Positions 34,694 through 43,501 of a DNA stretch of 64,000 bases are shown here, piece after piece. Below the pieces are notes generated by a model. That model had not been told where the DNA came from and did not search any database. It saw nothing but the letters and a program-made list of their open reading frames with translations. Source of the DNA: Stigmatella erecta (GTDB taxonomy: Bacteria; Myxococcota; Myxococcia; Myxococcales; Myxococcaceae); contig NZ_FOIJ01000017.1 in assembly GCF_900111745.1 (NCBI RefSeq), positions 124,001-188,000 on the forward strand, written 5' to 3'. A program made the position numbers and the translations under genes. Position 1 is the first letter of the stretch, and each line of letters starts with the position of its first letter.

Positions 34694-35279
34694 GGCGCCC
34701 TCTTCCCTAACGCACCGCCCGGCGGAAAAACACCCTCGTCCCGAGGTCCCAGCCGCGCTTTGCCCCGGGGGGACTTGGCAGCCGGAAGTTCATGTACAGA
34801 TCACCGGAAGCATCGCCCAGTGATCAGTTCCTCTTCTAGCCGCATTGTGACCATACATGTCATGCCAAGTGACGGCGCGCCACGGGAAGGCAAATTTGAT
34901 CCGCCCTGCGTTTGGACCTAGATCCGCGCTCCCCGTCTCGCCGCCCGGTGCCCTGTCCGCCGAGCGCCCCGGAGCATTCGCGCCCTTGGGTACCACCACC
35001 TATCGTTTGTCAGATGGCAACGGCCACAACATCTGGGGGTGTCCAGGAAGGCTTCCGAGAAGCCAAGGGTTGATCTGGCAGGAACATCTCCTGCCCTGGC
35101 GGCCTTGAGGCCGGCAGGCGGGCTGCCCTGCTCCCGGGTGCGTGAACCCCGGTCAGGGCCTCTTCGAGCCGTCCAGCGCCGCCGCGCGGGGACGGACCAC
35201 ACGGCGAGCGGCTGGAAGCTCGCGGTCTCGCAGGTTGGGTGCGGTCACATTCTTGAGTGCATCAGCGGGAGGGCGGTCC
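34694..35279. other. 586-bp divergent intergenic region upstream of nrdJ
   Basis: No convincing coding frame is present, and base composition falls below the local average around 34840-34900. It must hold promoters for both divergent genes. A 7-bp hairpin (GGCAGGA at 35077-35083, TCCTGCC at 35089-35095) and a smaller GGCC/GGCC pair just after it lie in the probable nrdJ leader. I looked for a cobalamin riboswitch and NrdR boxes by eye and saw neither. Confidence 0.55.
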
Positions 35280-38057
35280 ATGGAGAAGGAACTCAATTCG
35301 AAGCCGTTGCTGAATGGGAAGAAGGTGGGGAAGAAGCCGAAGTCCCCCGCCGCCGGGCTGACGGTGGAGCGCTTCTTCACCACGCCGGGCGTGGATCCCG
35401 CGGATGAGCTGGCGTGGGAGTACCGCACCGCGAGCATCACCGGCGAGGACGGCAAGAGCGTCTTCGAGCAGAAGCAGATCGAAGTGCCCAAGGCCTGGTC
35501 CATGCTGGCCACGAACGTGGTGGCCTCGAAGTACTTCCGCGGCGCGCCCGGCACCCCGGAGCGCGAGGGCAGCGTGCGCAAGCTCGTGGCCCGCGTGGTG
35601 GACACCCTGGCCCGCTGGGGCACCGAAGGGGGCTACTTCGCCCGCCAGGAGGACCGCGACACCTTCCACGCGGAGCTGACGCACCTGCTCTTGCGCCAGA
35701 AGGCGGCCTTCAACTCCCCCGTCTGGTTCAACGTGGGCGTGGAGGAGCACCCGCAGTGCTCGGCGTGCTTCATCAACTCGGTGGAGGACTCCATGGAGTC
35801 CATCCTCACGCTGGCCAAGACGGAGGCCATGCTCTTCAAGTACGGCTCGGGCACGGGCAGCAACCTGTCCACCCTGCGCTCCAGCCGGGAGCACCTGGCC
35901 GGCGGCGGCACCGCCTCGGGCCCCGTCTCCTTCATGCGCGGCTTCGACGCGTTCGCCGGCGTGATTAAAAGCGGCGGCAAGACGCGCCGCGCCGCGAAGA
36001 TGGTCATCCTCAACGCGGACCACCCGGACATCCTCGAATTCATCCGCTGCAAGACGAACGAGGAGAAGAAGGCCTGGGCGCTCATCGAGGCCGGCTACGA
36101 CGCGTCCTTCAATGGCGAGGCCTACGGCTCCGTCTACTTCCAGAACTCGAATAACTCCGTGCGCGTCACCGACGAGTTCATGCGCGCGGTGGTGAACGAC
36201 GGCGCGTGGACGACGCGCGCGGTGCGCGACGGGCAGCCCCAGGAGACGCACATGGCCCGGGAGCTGTTCCGGGAGATCTCCGAGGCGGCGCACCTGTGCG
36301 GCGATCCGGGCATGCAGTTCGACACCACGGTGAACAGCTGGCACACGTGCGCCAACACCGCGCGCATCAACGCCTCCAACCCGTGCTCCGAGTACATGTT
36401 CCTCGACGACTCGGCCTGCAACCTGGCGTCGCTGAACCTGATGCACTTCCGCAGCATCGACGGGTGCTTTGATCCGGTGGCCTTCAAGCACGCGGTGAAC
36501 GTGGTGCTCCTGGCCATGGAGATCATCGTCGGCTTCTCGCGCTACCCCACCGAGCGAATCACCCGCAACAGCCACGACTACCGGCCCCTGGGCCTGGGCT
36601 ACGCCAACCTGGGCGCCCTGCTGATGGCGTGCGGCCTGCCGTATGACTCGGCGGAGGGGCGCAACTACGCGGGCGCCATCACCTCGCTCATGTGCGGACA
36701 GGCGTACGCGATGAGCGCGCGGCTGGCCGAGCGCATGGGGCCCTTCGCGGGCTACGCGCAGAACGCCGAGCCGATGCTCGGGGTCATCCGCAAGCACCGC
36801 AAGGCGGGGCACCAGCTGGCCCCCACGGGCGTGAGCCCGGAGCTGTACGCGGCGCAGAAGTCCGCCTGGGACGAGGCGCTGGCGCTGGGAAGCGAGCACG
36901 GCTTCCGCAACAGCCAGGTCACCGTGCTGGCCCCCACGGGCACCATCGGCTTCATGATGGACTGCGACACCACCGGCATCGAGCCGGACATCGCCCTCAT
37001 CAAGTACAAGAAGCTGGTGGGCGGCGGCATGCTGAAGATCGTCAACCAGACGGTGCCTCAGGCCCTGGAGCGCCTGGGCTACCGCCAGTCCCAGGCCCAG
37101 GAGATCATCGCCTACCTGGACAAGAACGAGACGATCGAGGGCGCCCCGCACCTCAAGCCCGAGCACCTGCCGGTGTTCGACTGCGCCTTCAAGCCCTCGC
37201 GCGGCCAGCGCAGCATCCAGTGGATGGGCCACATCCAGATGATGGAGGCCTGCCAGCCGTTCCTCTCGGGCGCCATCTCCAAGACGGTGAACATGCCGTC
37301 GGACGCCACCGTGGAGGACATCGAGAAGGCCTACCTGGAGGCGTGGAAGCGCGGCCTGAAGGCCATCGCCGTGTACCGGGATGGCTGCAAGCGCACCCAG
37401 CCGCTGAACACCTCGAAGGACACGATCAAGGACACGAAGGTGCAGGTGGCCGCGCAGCCCGAGCCCCTGGTGAAGCCCGAGCCCCAGGCGATGCGCCGGC
37501 GCCTGCCGGACGAGCGCCAGTCCATCACCCACAAGTTCTCGATCGGCGGGCACGAGGGCTACCTCACCGTGGGCATGTACGAGGACGGCAAGCCCGGCGA
37601 GCTCTTCGTGGTGATGGCCAAGGAGGGCTCGGTGGTGAGCGGCCTCATGGACAGCTTCGCCACGACGGTGTCCCTGTCGCTCCAGTACGGCGTGCCGCTG
37701 CAGGTGCTGGTGGACAAGCTCAGCCACACCCGCTTCGAGCCGAGCGGCTTCACGGGCAACCCCGCCATCCCCATCGCCAAGTCCATCACCGACTACATCT
37801 TCCGGTGGCTGGCGCTGAAGTTCCTGCCGAGCCACGCGCCGGAGGAGGCGGAGGTGACCGCGGTGGAGGTGAAGGCCGCGCCCGAGGCCCCGGCGCCCGC
37901 CGAGCCCGTGGCCCTGCAGCTGCCCGCGGTGGCCCCGCGCAGCACCTGGCTCAACCAGGCCGATGCTCCGCCCTGCCACACGTGCGGCGCGATCATGGTT
38001 CGCAGCGGTGCCTGCTACAAGTGCTCCAACTGCGGCACCACGAGCGGCTGTAGCTGA
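35280..38057 (+). CDS. nrdJ: Adenosylcobalamin-dependent ribonucleotide reductase, class II
   Basis: 925 residues. It reduces ribonucleotides to deoxyribonucleotides by a radical formed from coenzyme B12. Signatures include NASNPCSEYMFLDDSACNLA (active-site region), GTIGFMMDCDTTGIEPD, and the YRPLGLGYANLGALL block. The C-terminal end CHTCGAIMVRSGACYKCSNC is a zinc-ribbon-like Cys cluster common in NrdJ. A Lys-rich extension of about 25 residues (NGKKVGKKPKSP) precedes the catalytic part. ATG 35280 with GGGAGGG 7 nt upstream; the open frame to 35142 is rejected. It is divergent from the ferredoxin gene. Confidence 0.95.
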   Translation: MEKELNSKPLLNGKKVGKKPKSPAAGLTVERFFTTPGVDPADELAWEYRTASITGEDGKSVFEQKQIEVPKAWSMLATNVVASKYFRGAPGTPEREGSVRKLVARVVDTLARWGTEGGYFARQEDRDTFHAELTHLLLRQKAAFNSPVWFNVGVEEHPQCSACFINSVEDSMESILTLAKTEAMLFKYGSGTGSNLSTLRSSREHLAGGGTASGPVSFMRGFDAFAGVIKSGGKTRRAAKMVILNADHPDILEFIRCKTNEEKKAWALIEAGYDASFNGEAYGSVYFQNSNNSVRVTDEFMRAVVNDGAWTTRAVRDGQPQETHMARELFREISEAAHLCGDPGMQFDTTVNSWHTCANTARINASNPCSEYMFLDDSACNLASLNLMHFRSIDGCFDPVAFKHAVNVVLLAMEIIVGFSRYPTERITRNSHDYRPLGLGYANLGALLMACGLPYDSAEGRNYAGAITSLMCGQAYAMSARLAERMGPFAGYAQNAEPMLGVIRKHRKAGHQLAPTGVSPELYAAQKSAWDEALALGSEHGFRNSQVTVLAPTGTIGFMMDCDTTGIEPDIALIKYKKLVGGGMLKIVNQTVPQALERLGYRQSQAQEIIAYLDKNETIEGAPHLKPEHLPVFDCAFKPSRGQRSIQWMGHIQMMEACQPFLSGAISKTVNMPSDATVEDIEKAYLEAWKRGLKAIAVYRDGCKRTQPLNTSKDTIKDTKVQVAAQPEPLVKPEPQAMRRRLPDERQSITHKFSIGGHEGYLTVGMYEDGKPGELFVVMAKEGSVVSGLMDSFATTVSLSLQYGVPLQVLVDKLSHTRFEPSGFTGNPAIPIAKSITDYIFRWLALKFLPSHAPEEAEVTAVEVKAAPEAPAPAEPVALQLPAVAPRSTWLNQADAPPCHTCGAIMVRSGACYKCSNCGTTSGCS

Positions 38058-38069
38058 GCCGGAACTCCG

Positions 38070-38095
38070 GGGCCCTGGATTCGCCTCCAGGGCCC
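38070..38095. terminator. Bidirectional terminator between convergent genes
   Basis: GGGCCCTGGA and TCCAGGGCCC form a perfect 10-bp stem with a 6-nt loop, in the 50-bp gap between nrdJ and the GspE-N protein gene, which converge. No long T run follows on either strand, so it may need Rho or act purely by stability. Confidence 0.55.
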
Positions 38096-38107
38096 TCGGG
38101 GGCCTGC

Positions 38108-41100
38108 TCAGTCCTCTTTGTCTCCCGCGCTGTCGTCCCAGGGCACGGACGCAGGCGCCCTCCCCTCGGGAGGCTTCGCGGCCTCCGACGCCGCGAACTC
38201 CTCGAAGGGATCCGTCTCCACCTCCGGGAACCCGGGCAAGGGGCTGGAGGCGGGGGCAATTCCGTACTTCGCCGTGGTCGTCACCGCGGAGGACGCGGAG
38301 GAGGTGATGCCGTAGCGGTGCGTCGTGGGCTCCGGACTGGAGAGCTCCGGCGCCAGGACCGGAAGCGCCGTCACCGTCGCGGGTGGCTTCGGAGGACTCG
38401 GAGGCACCGGCGCGGCGGGCGCCCCGGGCTGATACGGCGGCACGAAGCTCCAGGTGGGCACCAGCGCCACCTCGTCCTGAGGGGTGCCAGGGCGCTCCGG
38501 GGCCGCGGCCGCGGGCGTCTCCAGGTCCACCCCGCGCAACTCCCACGAGGGCGTGGACTCGTGTCCGGCATGGACCTCCGTCCCCGCCCCTTGCGTGACG
38601 AACTCCCACGTCGCCGCGAGCTGCAGCGGCTCCTCGGGCTCGGGCGGAAGTTCGCCGAGATCAATGGGGGCACGCGGCTTCTCCACCACGGCCGGGGGCT
38701 CCTCCTCCTCGGGAACCTCGGGCTCCTCCGCCTGGGCCTCCGCCGGGGCCTCGGCCGGGGGTGGCGGCTGGGTCTTGAGCCCATCCAGGGTCCAGGCGCC
38801 GGACGAGACCGTCTCGTCCTCCTCCTCGGAGGCCTCCTGGGACGGCTCGGGCTCTGTCACCGTGCCGATGTCGATCTCGGGCAAGGAGGCCTCGGCCTCC
38901 ACGGCCGGGGCGTCCTCGTCGTCTTCTTCGATCTCCGCCTCTTCGAGGGCGGCCTCGGGCTCGAGGGTCTCCTCCTCCTCGTCGATGCTCTCGCTCTCCA
39001 GCTCGATCACCGGCGGGGGCGCGGCGTCCTCGGCCGGAAGCTCCGGCGTGTACACCGGTGCGGGCAGCGCGATCACCGGAAGGTCCGCGGACACGGACGG
39101 TGCCGAGGGCGCGGGGAGCGGCACTGCGAACGCGTTGGGAGACGCCGCCGGCGGAACGGGCGCGATGGCCGGCGGTGGAGAGGCGGGCGCCGGGAGCGGC
39201 ACGGGCGCCGCGGACCGAGCGGACGGCGAAGCCTCCCCAGGCACCGGCGGCATCGGGGGCCGCTGGGAAACCGGGGCGGCGACACCCGGATGACCCGGTG
39301 CAAGCGGCGGGGCCGGCCGCCCTGGAGCAACGGCCGGAGGCGGAGCACCGACCGCAGGGATCGCGGCCCGGCTCGGGGGCTCTTGCCGCACAGGAGCCCC
39401 TGGGGGCACGGCCACCGGCGGTGGAGCGCCCACCGCGGGGATCGCAGCCCGGCTCGGCGGCTCTTGCCGCGCAGGAGCCCCAGGCGGGGCCACCGGCGGC
39501 GGAGCACCGACCGCGGGAATCGCGACCCGGCTCGGCGGCTCTTGCCGCACAGCCGCCACGGGAGGAAGGGCTCCCACGGCGGGGATGGCGGCCCGGCTCG
39601 GCGGCTCCTGCCGGACGGAGGCCACGGAGGGCACGGGCGCAGCCACCGGCGGCGGAGCACCGACCACGGGAATCGCGGCCCGGCTGGGCGGCTCTTGCCG
39701 GACGGGGGCCACTGGGGGTGCGGCGGCAGGAGGCGGGGCCCCCACGGCGGGGATCGCGGCCCGGCTGGGCGGCTCCTGCCGGACGGGGGCGCCCGGAGGA
39801 CGCGCCCCAGCAGGAGCGCCGGTGGGCGAAGCCATGCCCGGAGCCTGTCCTGGCGGTGAAGGCGGCCGGGCCGCGGCGGACGGCTGGATGGCGGGAATCC
39901 CCGTCAACGTCGCCCGCACCGGAGGTGCCACGGGCACCGCGCCCGCAGGCGCGGGAGGTCCCCCCGGCGGCGCCATCGTGGGCCGGGCGCCCCCTGGGGG
40001 AGCCGGTTGAGGCGCACCTTGAGGCGGCCGAGGCGCTGCGCCTGGCGCCATGCCTGGCGCGGCCGGAGGGCCCGCCACGGGCGGTTGAAGGGGCCGGGGG
40101 GGCGCCACCGGCGGCCGCGTCTCCCCCGGTGCAGCAGGGGGCATGAGGGGAGGCCCCGCGACCGGCGCCTGAGGCCCCCCAGGGGAGCCCGAGGCGCCCG
40201 CAGGCGCGATCGGCCGGGCGGCGGGCACGGAAGGCATCGAGGCCTGCGTCTGCCGCGCCGCGGGAGGCAAGGGCACCGCCTGCGACGGAGGAGACGCGGG
40301 AGGCAAGGGCACCGCCTGCGACGGAGGCGCCACGGGAGACGGCGGCTGGGGCTTGGCGGCGGCCACGGGGGCCTGAGGAGGCAACGGCACCGCCGTCGGC
40401 CGCGGAGCGCCCTGCCCCGCCGCGCTCGCGGAGGGGCCCGGAGGCGCAGCAGCCGAGGCCGCGGGCGAAGACACCGGCGCGGGCAGTGGAATGGCCCCGG
40501 GGCCCATCGCGCCCAGGAGCTGAGGGGACGAAGGCAGGGAAATCGGAGGCGGCGGGCGGCTCACGGGAGCGGCCACGGGCGAGGGGCTCCCCTGCGGCGG
40601 AGCCGTTGCCGCCTTGGCGGGCGCCGGGGCCGCTGGGCTGGGCGGGGGAAGCGCGGGGGCCTTCTCGGCGGCCTCGAACGGCCCATCGAGCGACAGCCCG
40701 GGAGGCGCATCGAGCGGCTCCAGCATGAACGACGTGGGAACCGAGAGGGCCGTGGGCGGCCCGGAAGGTGCCGGAGGCTTGGGCGCTGCGGCGGCAGGAG
40801 CCACGGGAGCAGCGGGGGCGGCGGCAGGAGCGGCCGGGGCGGCGGGCGGCGTGGCGCGCGGCTTCGGCAGCGAGATGCCCTGCCCGTCGGGGAAGTCCAG
40901 CGCGTCCCCGTCTCCCGCCGAGGGAATCGCGAGGGGCTTCGGGGCCCGGGGCGGCGGCGCGGGCTTGGGAGCGGGGGCCGCTGTCGGCGTGGAGCGCAGC
41001 TTCGGCAGCGAGATGCCCTGCCCGTCGGGGAAGTCCAGCGCGTTCAGATCATTGTCCGGCGAGGGCCGGCTGGGCGCGAGCGCGGGGCTCGCCTTCATCG

Positions 41101-41830
41101 GAGGCAGCTCCGAGGGGAAGTCGATCGCATCCTCCATCTGCGAGGCGGCAGGCTTCGGCGCAGTCTTCGGAGCACTGGCGCCCGGCGCCGCGGGAGCCCC
41201 GGGCACCTCCTCGGGCGCGTCATCGCTCAGGTACGCGCCGTCATCGAGCCCACCGAACATCGCCTTGGACTCGGGGGTGCCACCGGGCGCGGCGGCCTGC
41301 GGGGTGGCGGGGGCCGCGGGGGCTGGCGGCTTCGGGGCATGCACCCCGGGGAGCCCCTGCGGCCGGGTGTCCGGATCCAACCGGATGAAGCGCTCCGGCC
41401 GGACGATGCCATAGCGCTTCTCCAGGTAGATGAAGAGGCGCAGCTCCGGCACGATGCACGGCACGATGCGCAGGCCCGTGGTGAACGCGAGCGCGTCCAC
41501 GTGCTCCATGTCGGAGGGGCTCGCCATGGCCACCTTCAGCCGGCGCCCCTCCAACTGCAGGGGAAACGCCGAGTGCTTCTCGGCCAGCGCCGCGGGCAGC
41601 GCCGCGAGCGTCGCCACGGTGACCGACTCGAACTCCTGCACCGTGGCCTGCGGATAGCGCGACTGCTCCGAGAGCACCTCGCCCAGCTTCTCGATGCTCA
41701 GAAACTCCAGCTCCACCAGGTTCGTCCCCAGGCGGCCGCCGTAGATCATCTGGGCCTTGAGGCCCTCGTCGAGTTGGGTCTGATTGATGAGGCCCTTGCG
41801 GACCAGAAGGGCACCGAGCTTTTCCGCCAT
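38108..41830 (-). CDS. GspE N-terminal domain protein with long Pro/Ala-rich repeat tail
   Basis: 1240 residues. Only the first roughly 160 are a folded domain: GALLVRKGLINQTQLDEGLK and LGEVLSEQSRYPQATVQEFE match the GspE/PilB N-terminal domain (GSPII_E_N). There is no ATPase domain. From about 165 onward the protein is low-complexity Pro/Ala/Gly, then acidic, and is likely disordered. Embedded are a DFPDGQGISLPK-type motif twice plus one variant near 225-330, and six QEPPSRAAIPAVGAPPP-like units near 680-840. I infer an adaptor that uses the GspE-N domain to bind a partner, with the tail as a flexible linker or interaction surface. It follows the polysaccharide genes' direction. Confidence 0.75.
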   Translation of the reverse strand: MAEKLGALLVRKGLINQTQLDEGLKAQMIYGGRLGTNLVELEFLSIEKLGEVLSEQSRYPQATVQEFESVTVATLAALPAALAEKHSAFPLQLEGRRLKVAMASPSDMEHVDALAFTTGLRIVPCIVPELRLFIYLEKRYGIVRPERFIRLDPDTRPQGLPGVHAPKPPAPAAPATPQAAAPGGTPESKAMFGGLDDGAYLSDDAPEEVPGAPAAPGASAPKTAPKPAASQMEDAIDFPSELPPMKASPALAPSRPSPDNDLNALDFPDGQGISLPKLRSTPTAAPAPKPAPPPRAPKPLAIPSAGDGDALDFPDGQGISLPKPRATPPAAPAAPAAAPAAPVAPAAAAPKPPAPSGPPTALSVPTSFMLEPLDAPPGLSLDGPFEAAEKAPALPPPSPAAPAPAKAATAPPQGSPSPVAAPVSRPPPPISLPSSPQLLGAMGPGAIPLPAPVSSPAASAAAPPGPSASAAGQGAPRPTAVPLPPQAPVAAAKPQPPSPVAPPSQAVPLPPASPPSQAVPLPPAARQTQASMPSVPAARPIAPAGASGSPGGPQAPVAGPPLMPPAAPGETRPPVAPPRPLQPPVAGPPAAPGMAPGAAPRPPQGAPQPAPPGGARPTMAPPGGPPAPAGAVPVAPPVRATLTGIPAIQPSAAARPPSPPGQAPGMASPTGAPAGARPPGAPVRQEPPSRAAIPAVGAPPPAAAPPVAPVRQEPPSRAAIPVVGAPPPVAAPVPSVASVRQEPPSRAAIPAVGALPPVAAVRQEPPSRVAIPAVGAPPPVAPPGAPARQEPPSRAAIPAVGAPPPVAVPPGAPVRQEPPSRAAIPAVGAPPPAVAPGRPAPPLAPGHPGVAAPVSQRPPMPPVPGEASPSARSAAPVPLPAPASPPPAIAPVPPAASPNAFAVPLPAPSAPSVSADLPVIALPAPVYTPELPAEDAAPPPVIELESESIDEEEETLEPEAALEEAEIEEDDEDAPAVEAEASLPEIDIGTVTEPEPSQEASEEEDETVSSGAWTLDGLKTQPPPPAEAPAEAQAEEPEVPEEEEPPAVVEKPRAPIDLGELPPEPEEPLQLAATWEFVTQGAGTEVHAGHESTPSWELRGVDLETPAAAAPERPGTPQDEVALVPTWSFVPPYQPGAPAAPVPPSPPKPPATVTALPVLAPELSSPEPTTHRYGITSSASSAVTTTAKYGIAPASSPLPGFPEVETDPFEEFAASEAAKPPEGRAPASVPWDDSAGDKED
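39325..39800 (-). repeat. Six imperfect coding repeats, QEPPSRAAIPAVGAPPP-type
   Basis: Each unit starts with RQEPPSR and continues (A/V)AIP(A/V)VGA(P/L)PP plus a variable Ala/Pro spacer, giving periods of roughly 23 to 29 residues. The units lie inside the Pro/Ala tail of the GspE-N protein gene and are similar at DNA level, so copy number may vary between strains (inference). Confidence 0.8.
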
Positions 41831-41887
41831 GAGGCCGCCGATTCTAGACGGCTTCCCGGGCGTTCGGGTTGCGGGTTTTCCCCGGGC

Positions 41888-43282
41888 TCAGTACGCGTTC
41901 TTGGACAGGAAGCCGCCCAGCGCGGTGCGCACCAGAATCTTCAGGTCCATCAGCAGCGACCAGTTCTCGATGTAGTACAGGTCGTATTCGATGCGCTTCT
42001 GGATGGAAGTCTGTCCCCGAAGCCCGTTGATTTGCGCCCAACCCGTAATGCCCGACTTCACCTTGTGTCTCAGGTGATACCGGGGAATCTGCCGCTTGAA
42101 CTCCTCGATGAACACGGGCCGCTCGGGGCGCGGGCCCACCAGGCTCATGTCGCCGCGCAGCACGTTGAAGAACTGGGGCAATTCATCAATGGAGTACTTG
42201 CGCAGGAAGGTGCCGATGGGCGTGCGCCGCGGGTCCTCCAGGCTGGCCATCTTCGCGCCCGCCACCTCGGCGTCCGTGCGCATGGTGCGGAACTTGAGGA
42301 TGGGGAAGGTGCGCCCGTCGATGCCCATGCGCTCCTGGGCATAGAGGATGGGCCCCTTGCTGGTGAGCTTCACCATCACCGCCGTCACCAGCATGAGGGG
42401 CGCCGTCAGCGCGATGGCCACCAGCGAGAAGACGATGTCGAAGGCGCGCTTGGCCACCCGGCTCCACCCATCCATCGGGTCGCCCTGGAGGCTGATGATG
42501 GGCAGCCCGCCGAACTCCTCCAGCCCGCCGTACAGGGTGATGTACTGGTAGAGGTCCGGCACCACCTTCACGTCCACGGTGCGCAGCGCCAGCTGCTCCA
42601 TCAGCTCCTTCACCACGAGCTGCTCGGCGAGCGGCAGCGCGATGATGACCTGGTCCACGGGCCAGGCATCCAGGATGCGCTCCACGTCCTTCACCTCGCC
42701 CAGCACCGGCGCGCCCCGCACCCGCCGCCCCACCTTGGCCGGATCCTGCGCGAGCACCCCCACCACCCGGAAGCCCAGCTCGCGGTGCTCGCGCACCGTC
42801 TCGACCACCCGGCGGCCCAGCGAGCCCTCGCCGATGACGAGAATGGTTTTCAGGTTGTAGCCCCGGCGGCGCACCTCGGACAGCGCCACCCGGAGCACCA
42901 GCCGCGTCACCGACACGAGCACCAGCGCGTAGCCCAGGAAGAGCGCCAGCGTGAGGCGCGAGTAGCGCTCGCGCGTGAAGTACGTGAGCGCCACGAGGAT
43001 GAGCGTCGCGGTGATGGACGCCTTGAAGACCGCGAACAGCTCCCCGAAGTGGGTGCGCGCGCGGTTGGTGATGTAGAGCCGCGACTGGTGGAAGGTGAAG
43101 GGGAAGATGGCCAGCGCCATCGCCAGCGACACGGCCGTCTCCTCCAGGGGAGGAATGCCGTCCTTCACGGGGATGAGCCCCACGAAGCGCGTGGCGTACG
43201 CCAGCACGAATGCCACCGTCAGCATGCAGACGTCGGTGGCAACCTTGATGGACGTGTAGAAACGCTGGAGACGACTGAACAC
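41888..43282 (-). CDS. Polyprenyl-phosphate sugar phosphotransferase (WcaJ/EpsZ-type)
   Basis: 464 residues. Four N-terminal membrane segments, a CoA-binding-like middle (NLKTILVIGEGSLGRRVVET) and the bacterial sugar transferase catalytic part: PMDGWSRVAKRAFDI, LKFRTMRTDAE, SIDELPQFFNVLRGDMSLVG and KVKSGITGWAQINGLRG. This enzyme attaches the first sugar phosphate to undecaprenyl phosphate in exopolysaccharide or O-antigen synthesis. GTG 43282, with AGGAGT 6 nt upstream, is the start; the frame reaching 43393 is a shadow extension. Neighbouring glycosyltransferase genes support a surface-polysaccharide role. Confidence 0.9.
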   Translation of the reverse strand: MFSRLQRFYTSIKVATDVCMLTVAFVLAYATRFVGLIPVKDGIPPLEETAVSLAMALAIFPFTFHQSRLYITNRARTHFGELFAVFKASITATLILVALTYFTRERYSRLTLALFLGYALVLVSVTRLVLRVALSEVRRRGYNLKTILVIGEGSLGRRVVETVREHRELGFRVVGVLAQDPAKVGRRVRGAPVLGEVKDVERILDAWPVDQVIIALPLAEQLVVKELMEQLALRTVDVKVVPDLYQYITLYGGLEEFGGLPIISLQGDPMDGWSRVAKRAFDIVFSLVAIALTAPLMLVTAVMVKLTSKGPILYAQERMGIDGRTFPILKFRTMRTDAEVAGAKMASLEDPRRTPIGTFLRKYSIDELPQFFNVLRGDMSLVGPRPERPVFIEEFKRQIPRYHLRHKVKSGITGWAQINGLRGQTSIQKRIEYDLYYIENWSLLMDLKILVRTALGGFLSKNAY

Positions 43283-43501
43283 GCCAGGACTCCTGTGGCC
43301 TGCCAACTGCCGGCCGCACGGGTGCAAATCCCGCGCCCAGCTCCCAGAGCGGGATGCTGCGCGAAGCCCCCGGACGCGCCGGGCACCTAACACGGAAAGC
43401 TTCGTGAAACCAAGGAGTTGCCCGGGAGGGAGGCGGACACCCCCGGGGCACCGGCCCCCCGGGGCGTCAAAAAAAGGAGGCCCCTGTCAGAAACGTCACA
43501 G

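Noticed and set aside
34857-35108. 83-codon plus-strand frame in the nrdJ upstream region
   Set aside because: No ribosome site, no family resemblance, and a random-looking composition.
35077-35260. Possible cobalamin riboswitch upstream of nrdJ
   Set aside because: GGTGCGTGAACCCCGG looks faintly like part of one, but the conserved GCCACTG box and other core elements are not seen.
35262-38609. Minus-strand open frame of 1115 codons opposite nrdJ
   Set aside because: Antisense shadow of a clear ribonucleotide reductase; low-complexity His/Arg/Gly translation.
40007-43390. Plus-strand open frame of 1127 codons opposite the GspE-N and sugar phosphotransferase genes
   Set aside because: Antisense to recognised proteins; highly repetitive Arg/Gly/His translation that mirrors the Pro/Ala repeat on the other strand.
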